Part shown: positions 1-8,457 of the stretch, in pieces
Numbering within the stretch: the first letter of the stretch is position 1
How the letters are laid out: each line of letters begins with the position of its first letter
DNA from: Desulfuromusa kysingii
GTDB lineage: Bacteria > Desulfobacterota > Desulfuromonadia > Desulfuromonadales > Geopsychrobacteraceae
DNA length: 64,000 nt
Direction: 5' to 3'
NCBI RefSeq assembly: GCF_900107645.1
Contig: NZ_FNQN01000008.1
Coordinates: forward strand, 1-64,000
Notes under the pieces: model-generated
What the model was told of the DNA's origin: nothing
Database searches by the model: none
Seen by the model: only the letters and a program-made list of their open reading frames with translations
Program-made: the position numbers and the translations under genes

Positions 1-2
1 AA

Positions 3-173
3 CCAACTGGAGCCGTCGTTGGTCAACAACCATTTGGTGGAGGACGAGCCTCAGGGACCAATGACAAGGCCGGTAGCAAACAAAATCTGATGCGCTGGGC
101 TTCAGTCCGTGCCATTAAAGAAAACTTTGTACCGCCACAAAGTTTTGAATACCCCTTCTTGGAGCAAGAATAA
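3..173 (+). CDS. 1-pyrroline-5-carboxylate dehydrogenase, C-terminal end (partial)
   Basis: Only the last 56 codons are in the window; the gene enters from the left edge in frame from base 3 and stops at TAA 171-173. The translation contains QPFGGGRASGTNDKAGS followed by a tail ending in YPFLEQE. This is the typical C-terminus of P5C dehydrogenases of the aldehyde dehydrogenase superfamily, which oxidise glutamate semialdehyde/P5C to glutamate with NAD. The next gene is a stand-alone proline dehydrogenase, so proline oxidation here uses two separate proteins and not a fused PutA. Family assignment is firm. The catalytic Cys and Glu lie outside the window, so intactness cannot be judged. Confidence 0.88.
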   Translation, partial: PTGAVVGQQPFGGGRASGTNDKAGSKQNLMRWASVRAIKENFVPPQSFEYPFLEQE

Positions 174-180
174 ATTGACC

Positions 181-220
181 CGCCCCGTCCGATAACGGTG
201 ACAGACGGGGCGCTCTCTTA
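181..220 (+). terminator. GC-rich hairpin between P5C dehydrogenase and proline dehydrogenase genes
   Basis: The arms CGCCCCGTC (181-189) and GACGGGGCG (204-212) form a perfect 9-bp stem with a 14-base loop, followed by the pyrimidine-rich CTCTCTTATT. It lies just after the P5C dehydrogenase stop and before the proline dehydrogenase start. It may be a partial terminator or a processing hairpin that sets unequal expression of the two genes. The T-tract is poor, so full termination is unlikely. Confidence 0.5.
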
Positions 221-250
221 TTGAACCACACCGACCAGCAGGACAAAGTG

Positions 251-1159
251 ATGTCAATTTTTAATTATGTTGTATCTAAATCCATTATGTACGTTCCAAA
301 ACCAATCATCAGCCACTTTGCCAAAGGGTACATTGCAGGATCAACATTGGCAGATGCCGTTCAGCTCACGAAAGACCTGAACCAACAAGGGATCATGACA
401 ACGATTGATATTCTTGGTGAGTTCATCACCACCATGGATCAAGCGGTCGGGTTTAAAAATGACGGTCTGAATATTTTACGCACCATTGATCGCGAAAATC
501 TGGATGCCAACCTGTCAATCAAACCAACCCAAATGGGGCTGCTTCTTGACAAAGAGCAATGCTATGGAATTATTCGCGAGCTCGTCGCCGAAGCCAAAGA
601 ACTGAAGAACTTTATCCGCATTGACATCGAGGATGTTCCCGTTACCGACGACACCTTCGAATTCTTCCGCAGACTGCGTGAAGAGTTTCCAGGCCATGTC
701 GGCACCGCACTACAAGGGTATCTCCGCCGCACCCCAGACGATGTCGTTGCCATGGCTGACGGCTATCAGAACTACCGTCTCTGCAAAGGGATCTACATCG
801 AATCCCGGATGGATGCGTGGAAACACCCCCAAGCCATCAACCGGAACTACGTAACCTGCCTTGAACAACTCCTCAAACAGGGCGCTTATGTCGGCATTGC
901 TACCCATGATGAGTCTTTGGTTTTTGAAGCGATGAACATAATTCGAAAATTGGATCTGAACCCTGACCAATATGAATTCCAGATGCTGTTAGGGGTTGAT
1001 GAAGAATTACGGAAAATCATCCTTGCCGCCGGACACAGACTGCGTATTTATGTCCCCTATGGGGAAGATTGGCTCCCCTACTCACAACGTCGGCTCAAAG
1101 AAAATCCAACAATAGCTCAGCACGCTTTAAAGCAAATTTTTGGTTTAAACAAGCATTGA
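251..1159 (+). CDS. Proline dehydrogenase (monofunctional, FAD-dependent)
   Basis: 302 residues, the usual size of single-domain bacterial proline dehydrogenases, which are FAD-containing TIM barrels oxidising L-proline to P5C and passing electrons to quinone. The barrel strands run from the TIDILGE segment to the end. A family signature is near the C-terminus: YVPYGEDWLPYSQRRLKENP, where the two arginines bind the proline carboxylate. The segment YRLCKGIY matches the family's RLVKGAY strand. I chose ATG 251 because AGGAC precedes it at good spacing; an in-frame TTG at 221 would add ten residues that look unlike a family N-terminus. It follows the P5C dehydrogenase gene, so the pair gives proline to glutamate. 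The nearby Liv transporter may supply substrate (inference). Confidence 0.9.
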   Translation: MSIFNYVVSKSIMYVPKPIISHFAKGYIAGSTLADAVQLTKDLNQQGIMTTIDILGEFITTMDQAVGFKNDGLNILRTIDRENLDANLSIKPTQMGLLLDKEQCYGIIRELVAEAKELKNFIRIDIEDVPVTDDTFEFFRRLREEFPGHVGTALQGYLRRTPDDVVAMADGYQNYRLCKGIYIESRMDAWKHPQAINRNYVTCLEQLLKQGAYVGIATHDESLVFEAMNIIRKLDLNPDQYEFQMLLGVDEELRKIILAAGHRLRIYVPYGEDWLPYSQRRLKENPTIAQHALKQIFGLNKH

Positions 1160-1282
1160 TATCAACTTTCTGTTATTTTAATGAAATATCGCATCCTGAT
1201 CGGCAATTTGATTGACCGCTCAGGAGCGGATAGGTACCTTTCCATAAAACGTTGTTTTCAACAATCAAACGAGGAGGAACAC

Positions 1283-2413
1283 ATGAAAAGAACTTTCCGC
1301 AACATCCTTTTAACTCTCAGTGCGATCACCCTGATGGCCGGTCTCTCATGGGCTGACACCCTCAAGGTTGGTGTGCAAGCACCGATTACTGGAAGTTATG
1401 CCAACGAAGGTCAAGGCATTGAAGATTCCGTTCGTCTGCTCGCCGCACAAATTAACGCCAGTGGTGGCGTTATGGGGAAACAGATTGAAGTTATCCCTTG
1501 CGATGATCAAGGGACAGCTATGGCAGCTGCAATCTGTGCTAAAGACTTGGTTAACAAAGGTGTTGCCATGGTTATCGGTTCCTACACCTCGACCTGTGCT
1601 GAAGCCGCTCAGAAGACCTATTTCAACGCTGGCGTTCTGCAAACATCCGATGGGACTGCCGACAGCCTGACCGAACATGGCTATTGGACATTCCTGCGCA
1701 ATTCTTTCCCGAACAGCGCTGAAGCTGTTTTTGCTGCCAACTATATGGTGAACGTAAAAGCATACAAAAACATCGCTGTCGTCTCTGACTTCTCCAGCTA
1801 TGCCACCGGCCTCGCTGACGCCGTCATTGCTGAAGTCAAAAAAGCAGGTGGTAATGTTGTCACTTATGCCAAAATCAAAGCTGATTCTCAGAACTTCACC
1901 CCAGTGCTGACCAATATCAAGTCAAAAAAACCTGATGTCATCTTCTACGCCGGTTACTATACCGACGGTGGTCAACTGCGCGCCCAGCAGGTTGCTCTTG
2001 GGATCAAAGCTGACTTTATCGGTGGTGACGCCAATGACAATCCAGACTTCATGAAATTAGCTGGTTCCGCTGCTACAGGCGCATTTATTATCAATGTACC
2101 ATCCCCAGAATTGCTCCCTTATGATGTTGCTAAAGATTTCCTGAAAAATTACCAAGCAACTTACGGCAAACTACCACCATCCATCTGGACCTTGATGAAT
2201 GCTGATGGTATGCGTGCTATCATTTATGGCATGGAACAAACCAAAAGCTTTGACAATAAAAAAGTCGCTGACTTCCTGATGAGCATGGATAAGCCCCTAC
2301 CAGGGATTACTGGTCCATTACAGTTCGCCAAAGATGGCAACCGTATTGGCAGCAGCTACATGACTTTTGAAATTCAAGCTGACAACAGTTACAAAGTTGT
2401 GCACGCTCAATAA
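1283..2413 (+). CDS. Periplasmic substrate-binding protein of a Liv/HAAT-type amino-acid ABC transporter
   Basis: 376 residues. The N-terminus is a clear Sec signal peptide (MKRTFRNILL followed by a hydrophobic core, cleavage after SWA), then a type I periplasmic binding fold beginning LKVGVQAPITGSYANEGQGI, typical of LivJ/LivK proteins. Start ATG 1283 is set by GAGGAGGAAC directly upstream; an in-frame ATG at 1181 lacks a ribosome site and would bury the signal peptide. It is the first gene of a five-gene set with two permeases and two ATPases. The specificity cannot be read from sequence: branched-chain amino acids are the default for the family, but the proline-degradation genes upstream make proline or another amino acid possible. 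Confidence 0.9.
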   Translation: MKRTFRNILLTLSAITLMAGLSWADTLKVGVQAPITGSYANEGQGIEDSVRLLAAQINASGGVMGKQIEVIPCDDQGTAMAAAICAKDLVNKGVAMVIGSYTSTCAEAAQKTYFNAGVLQTSDGTADSLTEHGYWTFLRNSFPNSAEAVFAANYMVNVKAYKNIAVVSDFSSYATGLADAVIAEVKKAGGNVVTYAKIKADSQNFTPVLTNIKSKKPDVIFYAGYYTDGGQLRAQQVALGIKADFIGGDANDNPDFMKLAGSAATGAFIINVPSPELLPYDVAKDFLKNYQATYGKLPPSIWTLMNADGMRAIIYGMEQTKSFDNKKVADFLMSMDKPLPGITGPLQFAKDGNRIGSSYMTFEIQADNSYKVVHAQ

Positions 2414-2441
2414 CAATGCTTAAACATCTGTAGAACAATAA

Positions 2442-2484
2442 AAAGGGGGCGGGGACGTGCCTGTGGTACATTTTCGCCCCCTTT
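2442..2484 (+). other. Intercistronic hairpin after the binding-protein gene
   Basis: Arms AAAGGGGGCG (2442-2451) and CGCCCCCTTT (2475-2484) form a perfect 10-bp stem in the 176-base gap between the binding protein and the first permease. No T-run follows, so it is more likely a 3' stabiliser or partial terminator. Such an element would leave the binding-protein mRNA in excess over the permease mRNA. Confidence 0.5.
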
Positions 2485-2589
2485 GTCTGCCATTCAGAGG
2501 TGAGAGAAGGAGAACAAACCTTTTCTGACTTGTGAATAGCAGGATATTTAACTGAGACAGCCTTACCAAAATAACAGGAGCAAGTTTCC

Positions 2590-3486
2590 ATGGATATTTT
2601 TCTGCAACAGTTGGCAAACGGCCTGACGATCGGCAGCATGTTTGCTCTGGTAGCACTTGGCTACACCATGGTCTATGGGGTAATGAAGTTAATCAACTTT
2701 GCCCATGGCGACATGGTCGCGGCCTCAGCTTTCGTCGGCTTGACGATCTATACTCAGGTGCTGGGGCAGGCAACCTCTTTGATCGCGGTTATTGCAATTT
2801 TTCTGCTGTCTGCAATGGTCATGGCCTGCGTCGGAATTCTACTTGAACGCCTTGCCTACCGGCCACTTCGCGAAGCACCTCGACTTTCCGCTGTCGTTTC
2901 TGCTCTGGGAGCCAGCCTGGTCATTCAAAACGGCATCATGTTGATCTGGGGTCCCCAGATGCGCATCTTCCCTGAACTTGTTCCCCAAGTCTATTGGGAT
3001 CTCGGTGGAGTTGTTATCAGCTTAATCCAGGTGCTCATTCTGGTTTTCTCACTCGTCTTGATGATCGCACTCTACCTGTTTGTTGAAAAAACCCGGATGG
3101 GTGCGGCTATTCGGGCCAGTGCTATCGATCAGGATGCGGCCAGACTTATGGGGATCAACGTCAACAGTGTTATTGCCCTGATCTTTATTATCGGCTCATC
3201 CTTAGGGGCTGTCGGTGGCCTGTTCATCGGTCTCTATTATCGTGGCATCACCTTCAACATGGGTTGGCAATATGGCCTCTATGCTTTTATTGCTGCAATT
3301 CTCGGCGGTATTGGCAACATCCCCGGTGCCATGCTTGGTGGCATGCTGCTCGGATTATTTCAAGCGTTTATCGCCGGTTACATTTCGAGTACCTGGGCTG
3401 ATGCCTTTACCTTTATCCTTTTGATCCTGATCCTGATTGTCCGCCCCACCGGACTACTCGGTGAGCGGGTTGCGGAGAAAGTCTGA
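2590..3486 (+). CDS. livH: ABC transporter permease LivH-like
   Basis: 298-residue integral membrane protein with about eight hydrophobic segments, of the LivH branch of the HAAT permeases. The N-terminal QQLANGLTIGSMFALVALGY and the later LINFAHGD loop are family hallmarks. The cytoplasmic coupling segment MGAAIRASAIDQDAARLMGI, which contacts the ATPases, is also present. ATG 2590 is preceded by AGGAG at suitable spacing. The stop overlaps the next start by one base, showing translational coupling with livM. It forms the transmembrane channel together with LivM. Confidence 0.93.
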   Translation: MDIFLQQLANGLTIGSMFALVALGYTMVYGVMKLINFAHGDMVAASAFVGLTIYTQVLGQATSLIAVIAIFLLSAMVMACVGILLERLAYRPLREAPRLSAVVSALGASLVIQNGIMLIWGPQMRIFPELVPQVYWDLGGVVISLIQVLILVFSLVLMIALYLFVEKTRMGAAIRASAIDQDAARLMGINVNSVIALIFIIGSSLGAVGGLFIGLYYRGITFNMGWQYGLYAFIAAILGGIGNIPGAMLGGMLLGLFQAFIAGYISSTWADAFTFILLILILIVRPTGLLGERVAEKV

Positions 3487-4442
3487 TGAAAAATCTAGCT
3501 CGTTTGGGCTTTCCAGCCTTCCTCATTATCATGGCAGTTCTACCGAATATGCTGAATTCACGCTGGCAAGCCGTCGCTATTACCTTTTTGATTTTTACTG
3601 TTGTTGCCCTGTCACAAGATATTATTCTTGGCAAAGCAGGGATGTTTAATATGGGACAAGCCTTGTTTTTTGGTATGGGGGCCTATATTACAGCAATCCT
3701 TAATTCTCAATACGGTTGGCCAATACTGGTAACGATTCCTGTTGCCATCATTCTTCCGGCACTGTTCGGCGTTCTCTTGTCTGGTCCCATTATCCATCTA
3801 CGTGGCGATTATTTATTGGTCGTCACGATTGGCTTCAACATTGTATTCGTACAGGTGGTCCAAAACAATCTCGGTGGGATAACAGGTGGGCCAAATGGCA
3901 TCTTCGGACTTGACTCCATCAGCATATTTGGCAAACAGCTGACCGATCAGCTATCGGTCTACTACTTTGCCTTTGTCGTACTCCTGATCACCCTGGGAAT
4001 CATGCGCAACCTAGAAAAAAGCAAGGTGGGCCGCGCTCTCCATTATTTACGTGAGGATCAACTGGCGGCCGAAAGTATCGGTATCAACACGCGGATTTAC
4101 AAAATTTTTGCTTTTGCTCTAGGTGCTGGTATCGCAGGCTTGGCCGGCACAGTCTTTGCGGCCCAGTATTCTGCCGTCAGTCCGGAAGCCTTTGAATTTA
4201 TCCAATCAGTTCTGTTCTTCAGTATTGTTCTGGTTGGTGGATCATCAATACCAGGGGTCTTGCTAGGTGTTTTTGTCATGTTTGTTCTCCCTGAAATATT
4301 TAGAGAATTTGCAACCTGGCGCTTTTTCATCTTTGGTTTTGCAATGATTCTGGCAATGATTCTGCGTCCACGCGGTATCTGGCCAGCCACTTTTGGTAAA
4401 ATCCCCAAGTTCTTGATCAAGGAATCGAACCATGGCGCATAA
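3486..4442 (+). CDS. livM: ABC transporter permease LivM-like
   Basis: 318 residues, polytopic, and the second permease of the HAAT transporter. Family features are the GKAGMFNMGQALFFGMGAY segment near residue 55, the GPIIHLRGDYLLVVTIGFN loop, and the coupling segment VGRALHYLREDQLAAESIGI. Its start overlaps the livH stop by one base and its 3' end overlaps livG by 11 bases, so the genes are coupled. Length is normal for the shorter LivM proteins. It should pair with LivH to form the heterodimeric membrane channel. Confidence 0.92.
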   Translation: MKNLARLGFPAFLIIMAVLPNMLNSRWQAVAITFLIFTVVALSQDIILGKAGMFNMGQALFFGMGAYITAILNSQYGWPILVTIPVAIILPALFGVLLSGPIIHLRGDYLLVVTIGFNIVFVQVVQNNLGGITGGPNGIFGLDSISIFGKQLTDQLSVYYFAFVVLLITLGIMRNLEKSKVGRALHYLREDQLAAESIGINTRIYKIFAFALGAGIAGLAGTVFAAQYSAVSPEAFEFIQSVLFFSIVLVGGSSIPGVLLGVFVMFVLPEIFREFATWRFFIFGFAMILAMILRPRGIWPATFGKIPKFLIKESNHGA

Positions 4443-5208
4443 TGAACTGATCCTGACGAATGTCACTAAACGCTTCGGTGGACTGACAGCTGTTGATGAC
4501 CTCAGCATGAAAGTTAAAGAGGGCCAGATTTACGGAGTAATTGGTCCAAATGGTGCTGGGAAAACAACTGTTTTTAACTGTATCACCGGTATTTATAAAT
4601 CTGAAGAAGGCTCGGTCAATTGGAATGGTGAAGAAATTCGCGGCATGACCCCGTACCAGATCGTCGACCGTGGTATCGTCCGTACCTTCCAGACAATTCG
4701 ACTGTTCAGCCAGATGTCAGTCGCTGAAAACATCATGAGCGGCAGACACATCAAGAGCAAGCAGAAGATGTGGCACGGGATAGTGCACACCCCGGCTTCC
4801 AGACGTGATGAACTGGACAACTGGTGTAAAGTTGAAGAACAACTTGAATTTTTTCAGCTCAGTGAATTTGCTGCGACACCGACCAAATCTCTTCCCTACG
4901 GCATTCAACGCCGGGTGGAAATGGCCCGTGCGATGGCAGTAGAACCAACGCTACTCATCTTGGATGAACCGGCAGCCGGACTCAATGATAAAGAGACCTT
5001 AGGCTTGCTGGAGACGATCTACAAAATCCGCGAAAAAGGGGTCACGGTACTACTGATTGAACACGATATGGACATGGTTATGGAGGTAACCGACTACCTT
5101 ACGGTTATTAACTTTGGTAAAAAAATTGCTGAAGGAACTCCCGCGGAAGTGCAGAAGAATCCTGCGGTTATAGAAGCGTACTTGGGAAGTGAGGATGACG
5201 ATGAGTAA
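4432..5208 (+). CDS. livG: ABC transporter ATP-binding protein LivG-like
   Basis: 258 residues, cytoplasmic ATPase. Walker A is GPNGAGKT at about residues 38-45. The signature loop is the LivG-type LPYGIQR at 154-160 (the family often has YG in place of GG), Walker B is LLILDEP at 174-180, and an H-loop follows in LLIEHDMD. A C-terminal segment ending in AYLGSE is the usual LivG tail. It overlaps livM by 11 bases and its stop follows the livF start signal closely. It energises uptake together with LivF. Confidence 0.94.
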   Translation: MAHNELILTNVTKRFGGLTAVDDLSMKVKEGQIYGVIGPNGAGKTTVFNCITGIYKSEEGSVNWNGEEIRGMTPYQIVDRGIVRTFQTIRLFSQMSVAENIMSGRHIKSKQKMWHGIVHTPASRRDELDNWCKVEEQLEFFQLSEFAATPTKSLPYGIQRRVEMARAMAVEPTLLILDEPAAGLNDKETLGLLETIYKIREKGVTVLLIEHDMDMVMEVTDYLTVINFGKKIAEGTPAEVQKNPAVIEAYLGSEDDDE

Positions 5209-5920
5209 CGATGCCCTGTTTGAAATAAAAGATCTTGAGGTGTCCTACGGCAGCATCGCCGCGATTAAAGGGATTTCTCTTGAAGTCCATAAAGGTGAAA
5301 TCGTCACCATTCTTGGTGCTAATGGTGCGGGAAAAACTACGACAATGCGCACCATCAGCCAGCTCCTCAAAGCAAAGTCAGGATCGATTAAGTTTAAAGG
5401 GGAGGAACTGACACAACTGCCCGCCCACAAAGTTGTCAAGCTCGGGGTCAGTCAATCACCAGAGGGGCGCCGAGTATTTGGCATTCTGACTGTCGAAGAG
5501 AACCTGATGTTGGGTGCTTTTGTCAAAACTAAAATGAATAAAGAGACGTTAGACTGGGTTTATCAACTTTTCCCCCGCTTGAAAGAGCGGCGTAAGCAGT
5601 TAGCTGGCACCCTGTCTGGTGGTGAACAACAGATGCTCGCCATCGGTCGGTCGCTGATGAGTGATCCTGAAATGCTGCTCCTTGATGAACCATCACTTGG
5701 TCTCGCACCAATCCTGGTTAAAGCAATCTTTGAACAGATCAAGATAATCTCCAATAAGGGACTCACAGTGCTGCTGGTTGAACAGAACGCCAAAGCGGCG
5801 TTAAAGTTAGCAGATCGCGGCTATGTCCTGGATGTTGGAACCATTGCTCTATCGGGAACATCAGCTGAACTGTTAGCATCTGAAAAGATCCAGGAAGCCT
5901 ATCTCGGCAAGAAAAACTAA
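5201..5920 (+). CDS. livF: ABC transporter ATP-binding protein LivF-like
   Basis: 239 residues. Walker A GANGAGKT is at about 39-46, the signature motif LSGGEQ at 138-143, Walker B LLLDEP at 159-164, and the C-terminus ends in EAYLGKKN, all typical of LivF. I chose ATG 5201, which lies inside the last codons of livG and has GAGG six bases upstream. A GTG at 5189 would add four residues but has no better ribosome site. It is the last transport gene of the operon; a stress protein gene follows after 21 bases and may be co-transcribed. Confidence 0.93.
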   Translation: MSNDALFEIKDLEVSYGSIAAIKGISLEVHKGEIVTILGANGAGKTTTMRTISQLLKAKSGSIKFKGEELTQLPAHKVVKLGVSQSPEGRRVFGILTVEENLMLGAFVKTKMNKETLDWVYQLFPRLKERRKQLAGTLSGGEQQMLAIGRSLMSDPEMLLLDEPSLGLAPILVKAIFEQIKIISNKGLTVLLVEQNAKAALKLADRGYVLDVGTIALSGTSAELLASEKIQEAYLGKKN

Positions 5921-5941
5921 TTTTCACGGTAAGGGAAGAAT

Positions 5942-6751
5942 ATGAATCTTAAAGACATCCTTGTTCATATCGATGAGCGTCCGACCTGCACCTCGCGACT
6001 GGAAACAGCGATCGCCCTGGCAACGCAGCAGAAATCGCAATTGACAGGTATCTACGTCATTCCCCACCCCCACTTCGTCGCTCATCAACACAACCGGCAG
6101 GAGTTTGCTGAGCAAGCAAAACAAAACTTTAAAACGGCGACGGAAGCCGCTGGAGTGGCATCTGACTGGATTTGTATCGACAGCCAAAAAAGTGGACTGA
6201 ATGTCCCCACGGCTCTCAATATCCACGCCCATTATCGTGACCTGCTGGTCATCAGTCAAACCGACGAGGAAGCGCCGGATCGTGCGATCCCCAACAACTT
6301 GCCTGAAAAGACCATCCTTGGTTCCGGCCGACCGGTCTTAGTTGTCCCCTATGTGGGGCAGTTCAAACATGAGTTCAAGCGGATTCTGATGGCTTGGCGC
6401 GGAGGACCGGAATCATCACGTGCGCTGCATGATGCGATGCCCATCCTGAAAGCAAGCCGCCAGATAAAAGTTCTTACCGTTCAAGGGCGGGAAGGTGACG
6501 AAGCATATCAGTCCCATGAAGCCGACATCTGCAAACATATGGCCCGTTACCAATTGCCGTTAGTCTGCGAAAAACGGCTTAGCGGGCCTTTGAGTGTCGG
6601 CGATATGCTCTTGAACAGCTGCACCGATTTTAGTGCTGATCTGCTTGTCATGGGAGCAACGGAACAATCAAGACGAGGGTACACGACTCTGGGCGAAACA
6701 GGTCGCCATATTCTCAAATGCATGACCGCCCCGGTACTGATGTCTCATTGA
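5942..6751 (+). CDS. Universal stress protein, tandem UspA domains
   Basis: 269 residues made of two UspA-type alpha/beta domains (about 1-135 and 145-269). The second ends with [20 protein letters not shown], a variant of the family's nucleotide-binding G-rich loop, followed by the usual final strand [11 protein letters not shown]. The first domain has a weaker loop and probably does not bind ATP (inference). The gene begins 21 bases after livF with GGGAAG before the ATG, so it may be the last gene of the liv operon. The role of such proteins is general stress tolerance, and no specific target can be named. Confidence 0.85.
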   Translation: MNLKDILVHIDERPTCTSRLETAIALATQQKSQLTGIYVIPHPHFVAHQHNRQEFAEQAKQNFKTATEAAGVASDWICIDSQKSGLNVPTALNIHAHYRDLLVISQTDEEAPDRAIPNNLPEKTILGSGRPVLVVPYVGQFKHEFKRILMAWRGGPESSRALHDAMPILKASRQIKVLTVQGREGDEAYQSHEADICKHMARYQLPLVCEKRLSGPLSVGDMLLNSCTDFSADLLVMGATEQSRRGYTTLGETGRHILKCMTAPVLMSH

Positions 6752-6785
6752 GACATGCAGCGTTGACACAAGAGGGAGAATATTC

Positions 6786-7124
6786 TTGGAAGAGATTTCC
6801 TGGCAACAGTTTGATCAAATTGAACTGCGTAGTGGAACAATTATCGAGGTCGAAGATTTTCCAGAGGCACGGGTACCGGCTTACAAGATCAGGGTTGATT
6901 TTGGGCCTAAAATAGGGATCAAAAAATCGAGTGCCCAGATCACCGATTTGTACCGTAAAGAAGACCTTCTGGGTCGCCAGATTATTGGTGTTGTCAATTT
7001 TCCAGAAAAGCAGATCGGCCCTTTTCGTTCCCAATGTCTGATCTGTGGTTTTTATCAGGACGATCGCTCTGTCGTACTGGCAGTACCAGAGCGACAGGTT
7101 GGGAATGGGGCGAAACTTGGATAA
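6786..7124 (+). CDS. csaA: CsaA-like tRNA-binding-domain protein
   Basis: 112 residues, the length of CsaA/YgjH proteins, which are dimers of a single OB-fold tRNA-binding domain related to the methionyl-tRNA synthetase C-terminus. Visible family strings are [17 protein letters not shown] and [21 protein letters not shown]. The start is TTG 6786, preceded by AGGGAG. No ATG in this frame would keep the first strand ([14 protein letters not shown]). The usual proposed roles are RNA binding or an export-linked chaperone. It ends three bases before the convergent ligase gene with no visible terminator. Confidence 0.85.
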   Translation: MEEISWQQFDQIELRSGTIIEVEDFPEARVPAYKIRVDFGPKIGIKKSSAQITDLYRKEDLLGRQIIGVVNFPEKQIGPFRSQCLICGFYQDDRSVVLAVPERQVGNGAKLG

Positions 7125-7126
7125 TT

Positions 7127-7975
7127 TTACAATCCGTGGTCGCTTCTTAAGCGTAAAAATGATGGAAACTTTGGAATCCCTGATAGGTATTTACCGTAAT
7201 ACTTAAAGGTAATCACCTCCCCAACTGCTGGCGGATTTTTACGCTCTTTATCGCTGAAACCCGTGCCAACCCGAAACTGCGTCCCATCGTTGAGTTCTAC
7301 CAATAACGCACCAAGCCAGCCCGTATTTCTTCCCTTACCGGGAAGGTGGGCAATAACTGTTGCTTCTGCATCCTGATAACTTTTCACTTTGAGGATTTCC
7401 ATACTGCGCCCGGCAGAATAAACCGCATTGGGATTGCGAACGATTAACCCTTCGCCACCCAGATCTTCAATATGCTGCAATTCCCGCTGTAAATGCCTCT
7501 TATCTTTGACGACAATTTGCGGGATAACAAATACATAAGCGGAAGGATGTTCTACAAACCAATCCTGAGCAACTTTAATCCGTCGTGTAAATTCTCCGGG
7601 GGCATCAGGAACATCAAAAATCGCAAATTTTAGAGCAAGCCAACCATCGTGTGTTTGTTTACGCTTCACGATGGATATCGTCTGCTCAAAAGTGTTGCGT
7701 CCTCCCCAAAGTTCCCCTTCGAGAGGAAAAGTTGGTAAATCACGGGTAAAGAGTGCGGGTGGATTAAGAAGATGACCATTTTTTGAGAATAACTTCTCCC
7801 CGTCCCAATAACCACGCACTCCGTCAAGTTTTTCACTCATCAGCCAACCAGAAATCTCAACCGGCTCTGCATACACCTTGGGAAGCATGGGGGCAGCAGC
7901 GTGACTTTGACCTAAGGACAAAAAGAGACCAGATAATAGCAAACAAAGAATTTTAACCCGCTTTAAATTACGCAA
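7127..7975 (-). CDS. Secreted ATP-dependent DNA ligase (LigE-like)
   Basis: 282 residues. The N-terminus is a Sec signal peptide (ten residues with lysines and arginines, a leucine-rich core, cleavage near SHAAA). The rest is a minimal ATP-dependent DNA ligase. The nucleotidyl-lysine motif is EKLDGVRG with Lys at about 49. Motif III is LEGELWGG, motif IV EGLIVRNP, motif V MEILKVKSYQDAEATV, then a compact OB-fold with TFKYYGKYLSGIPKFP. No extra DNA-binding domain is present, which fits the Lig E class predicted to act in the periplasm. It should seal nicks in duplex DNA. It stands alone, so its biological use (repair of imported or extracellular DNA) is inference. Confidence 0.9.
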   Translation of the reverse strand: MRNLKRVKILCLLLSGLFLSLGQSHAAAPMLPKVYAEPVEISGWLMSEKLDGVRGYWDGEKLFSKNGHLLNPPALFTRDLPTFPLEGELWGGRNTFEQTISIVKRKQTHDGWLALKFAIFDVPDAPGEFTRRIKVAQDWFVEHPSAYVFVIPQIVVKDKRHLQRELQHIEDLGGEGLIVRNPNAVYSAGRSMEILKVKSYQDAEATVIAHLPGKGRNTGWLGALLVELNDGTQFRVGTGFSDKERKNPPAVGEVITFKYYGKYLSGIPKFPSFLRLRSDHGL

Positions 7976-8119
7976 TGTTCCCCCTCCAGAATTGTTGGCA
8001 ATGTGGTAACAACTCGGTTGATTTTAACAATGGAACCTGTACAATTTCTGACGATGACAATTTTCCTTTATGGAAGTTCGCTGTCTACCTTCCACCTGCA
8101 GTCCATTTCTAAGAAGAAG

Positions 8120-8449
8120 ATGCCCATGCCACAGCGCCAATTCAGTCCGCTATACTCATCCATTTACGCCCTGGTGAAAATGATACCCTTAGGGTACGTC
8201 TCTACTTACGGTCAGATCGCCCGACAACTGGGTTGTAGCGCACGCACTGTCGGTTTTGCCCTGGCAGCGCTTCCACCCGGCCACGATATCCCCTGGCAGC
8301 GGGTGATCAACAGTCAAGGTCGAGTCAGTCCACGTTCTGGAGGAGATGGAAACATTTTACAGCAGGATTTACTTGAAACCGAGGGGATACAATTCGACCA
8401 GCAAGGGCGAATCAACTTAGATCAATATGGTTGGCTATTTATAGGATGA
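8120..8449 (+). CDS. Alkyltransferase-like (ATL) protein, catalytically dead MGMT homologue
   Basis: 109 residues with the C-terminal DNA-binding domain of O6-alkylguanine-DNA alkyltransferase. GYVSTYGQIARQLG is the winged-helix region with the arginine finger nearby (SARTVGFAL). The active-site region reads IPWQRVINSQG, so Trp replaces the methyl-accepting Cys of the usual PCHRV. That substitution defines ATL proteins, which bind O6-alkylguanine and recruit nucleotide excision repair. I chose ATG 8120, which gives the normal ATL length and has AAGAAGAAG upstream. A GTG at 8003 is open in frame but would add 39 residues of unrelated sequence. Confidence 0.88.
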   Translation: MPMPQRQFSPLYSSIYALVKMIPLGYVSTYGQIARQLGCSARTVGFALAALPPGHDIPWQRVINSQGRVSPRSGGDGNILQQDLLETEGIQFDQQGRINLDQYGWLFIG

Positions 8450-8457
8450 GTCAGTGA

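Noticed and set aside
1181-1282. Upstream in-frame ATG extending the Liv binding protein by 34 residues
   Set aside because: No ribosome site, and the extension would place the signal peptide internally; GAGGAGG supports ATG 1283.
8003-8119. Longer start for the ATL protein
   Set aside because: The added 39 residues have no match to the family and the GTG has no clear ribosome site.
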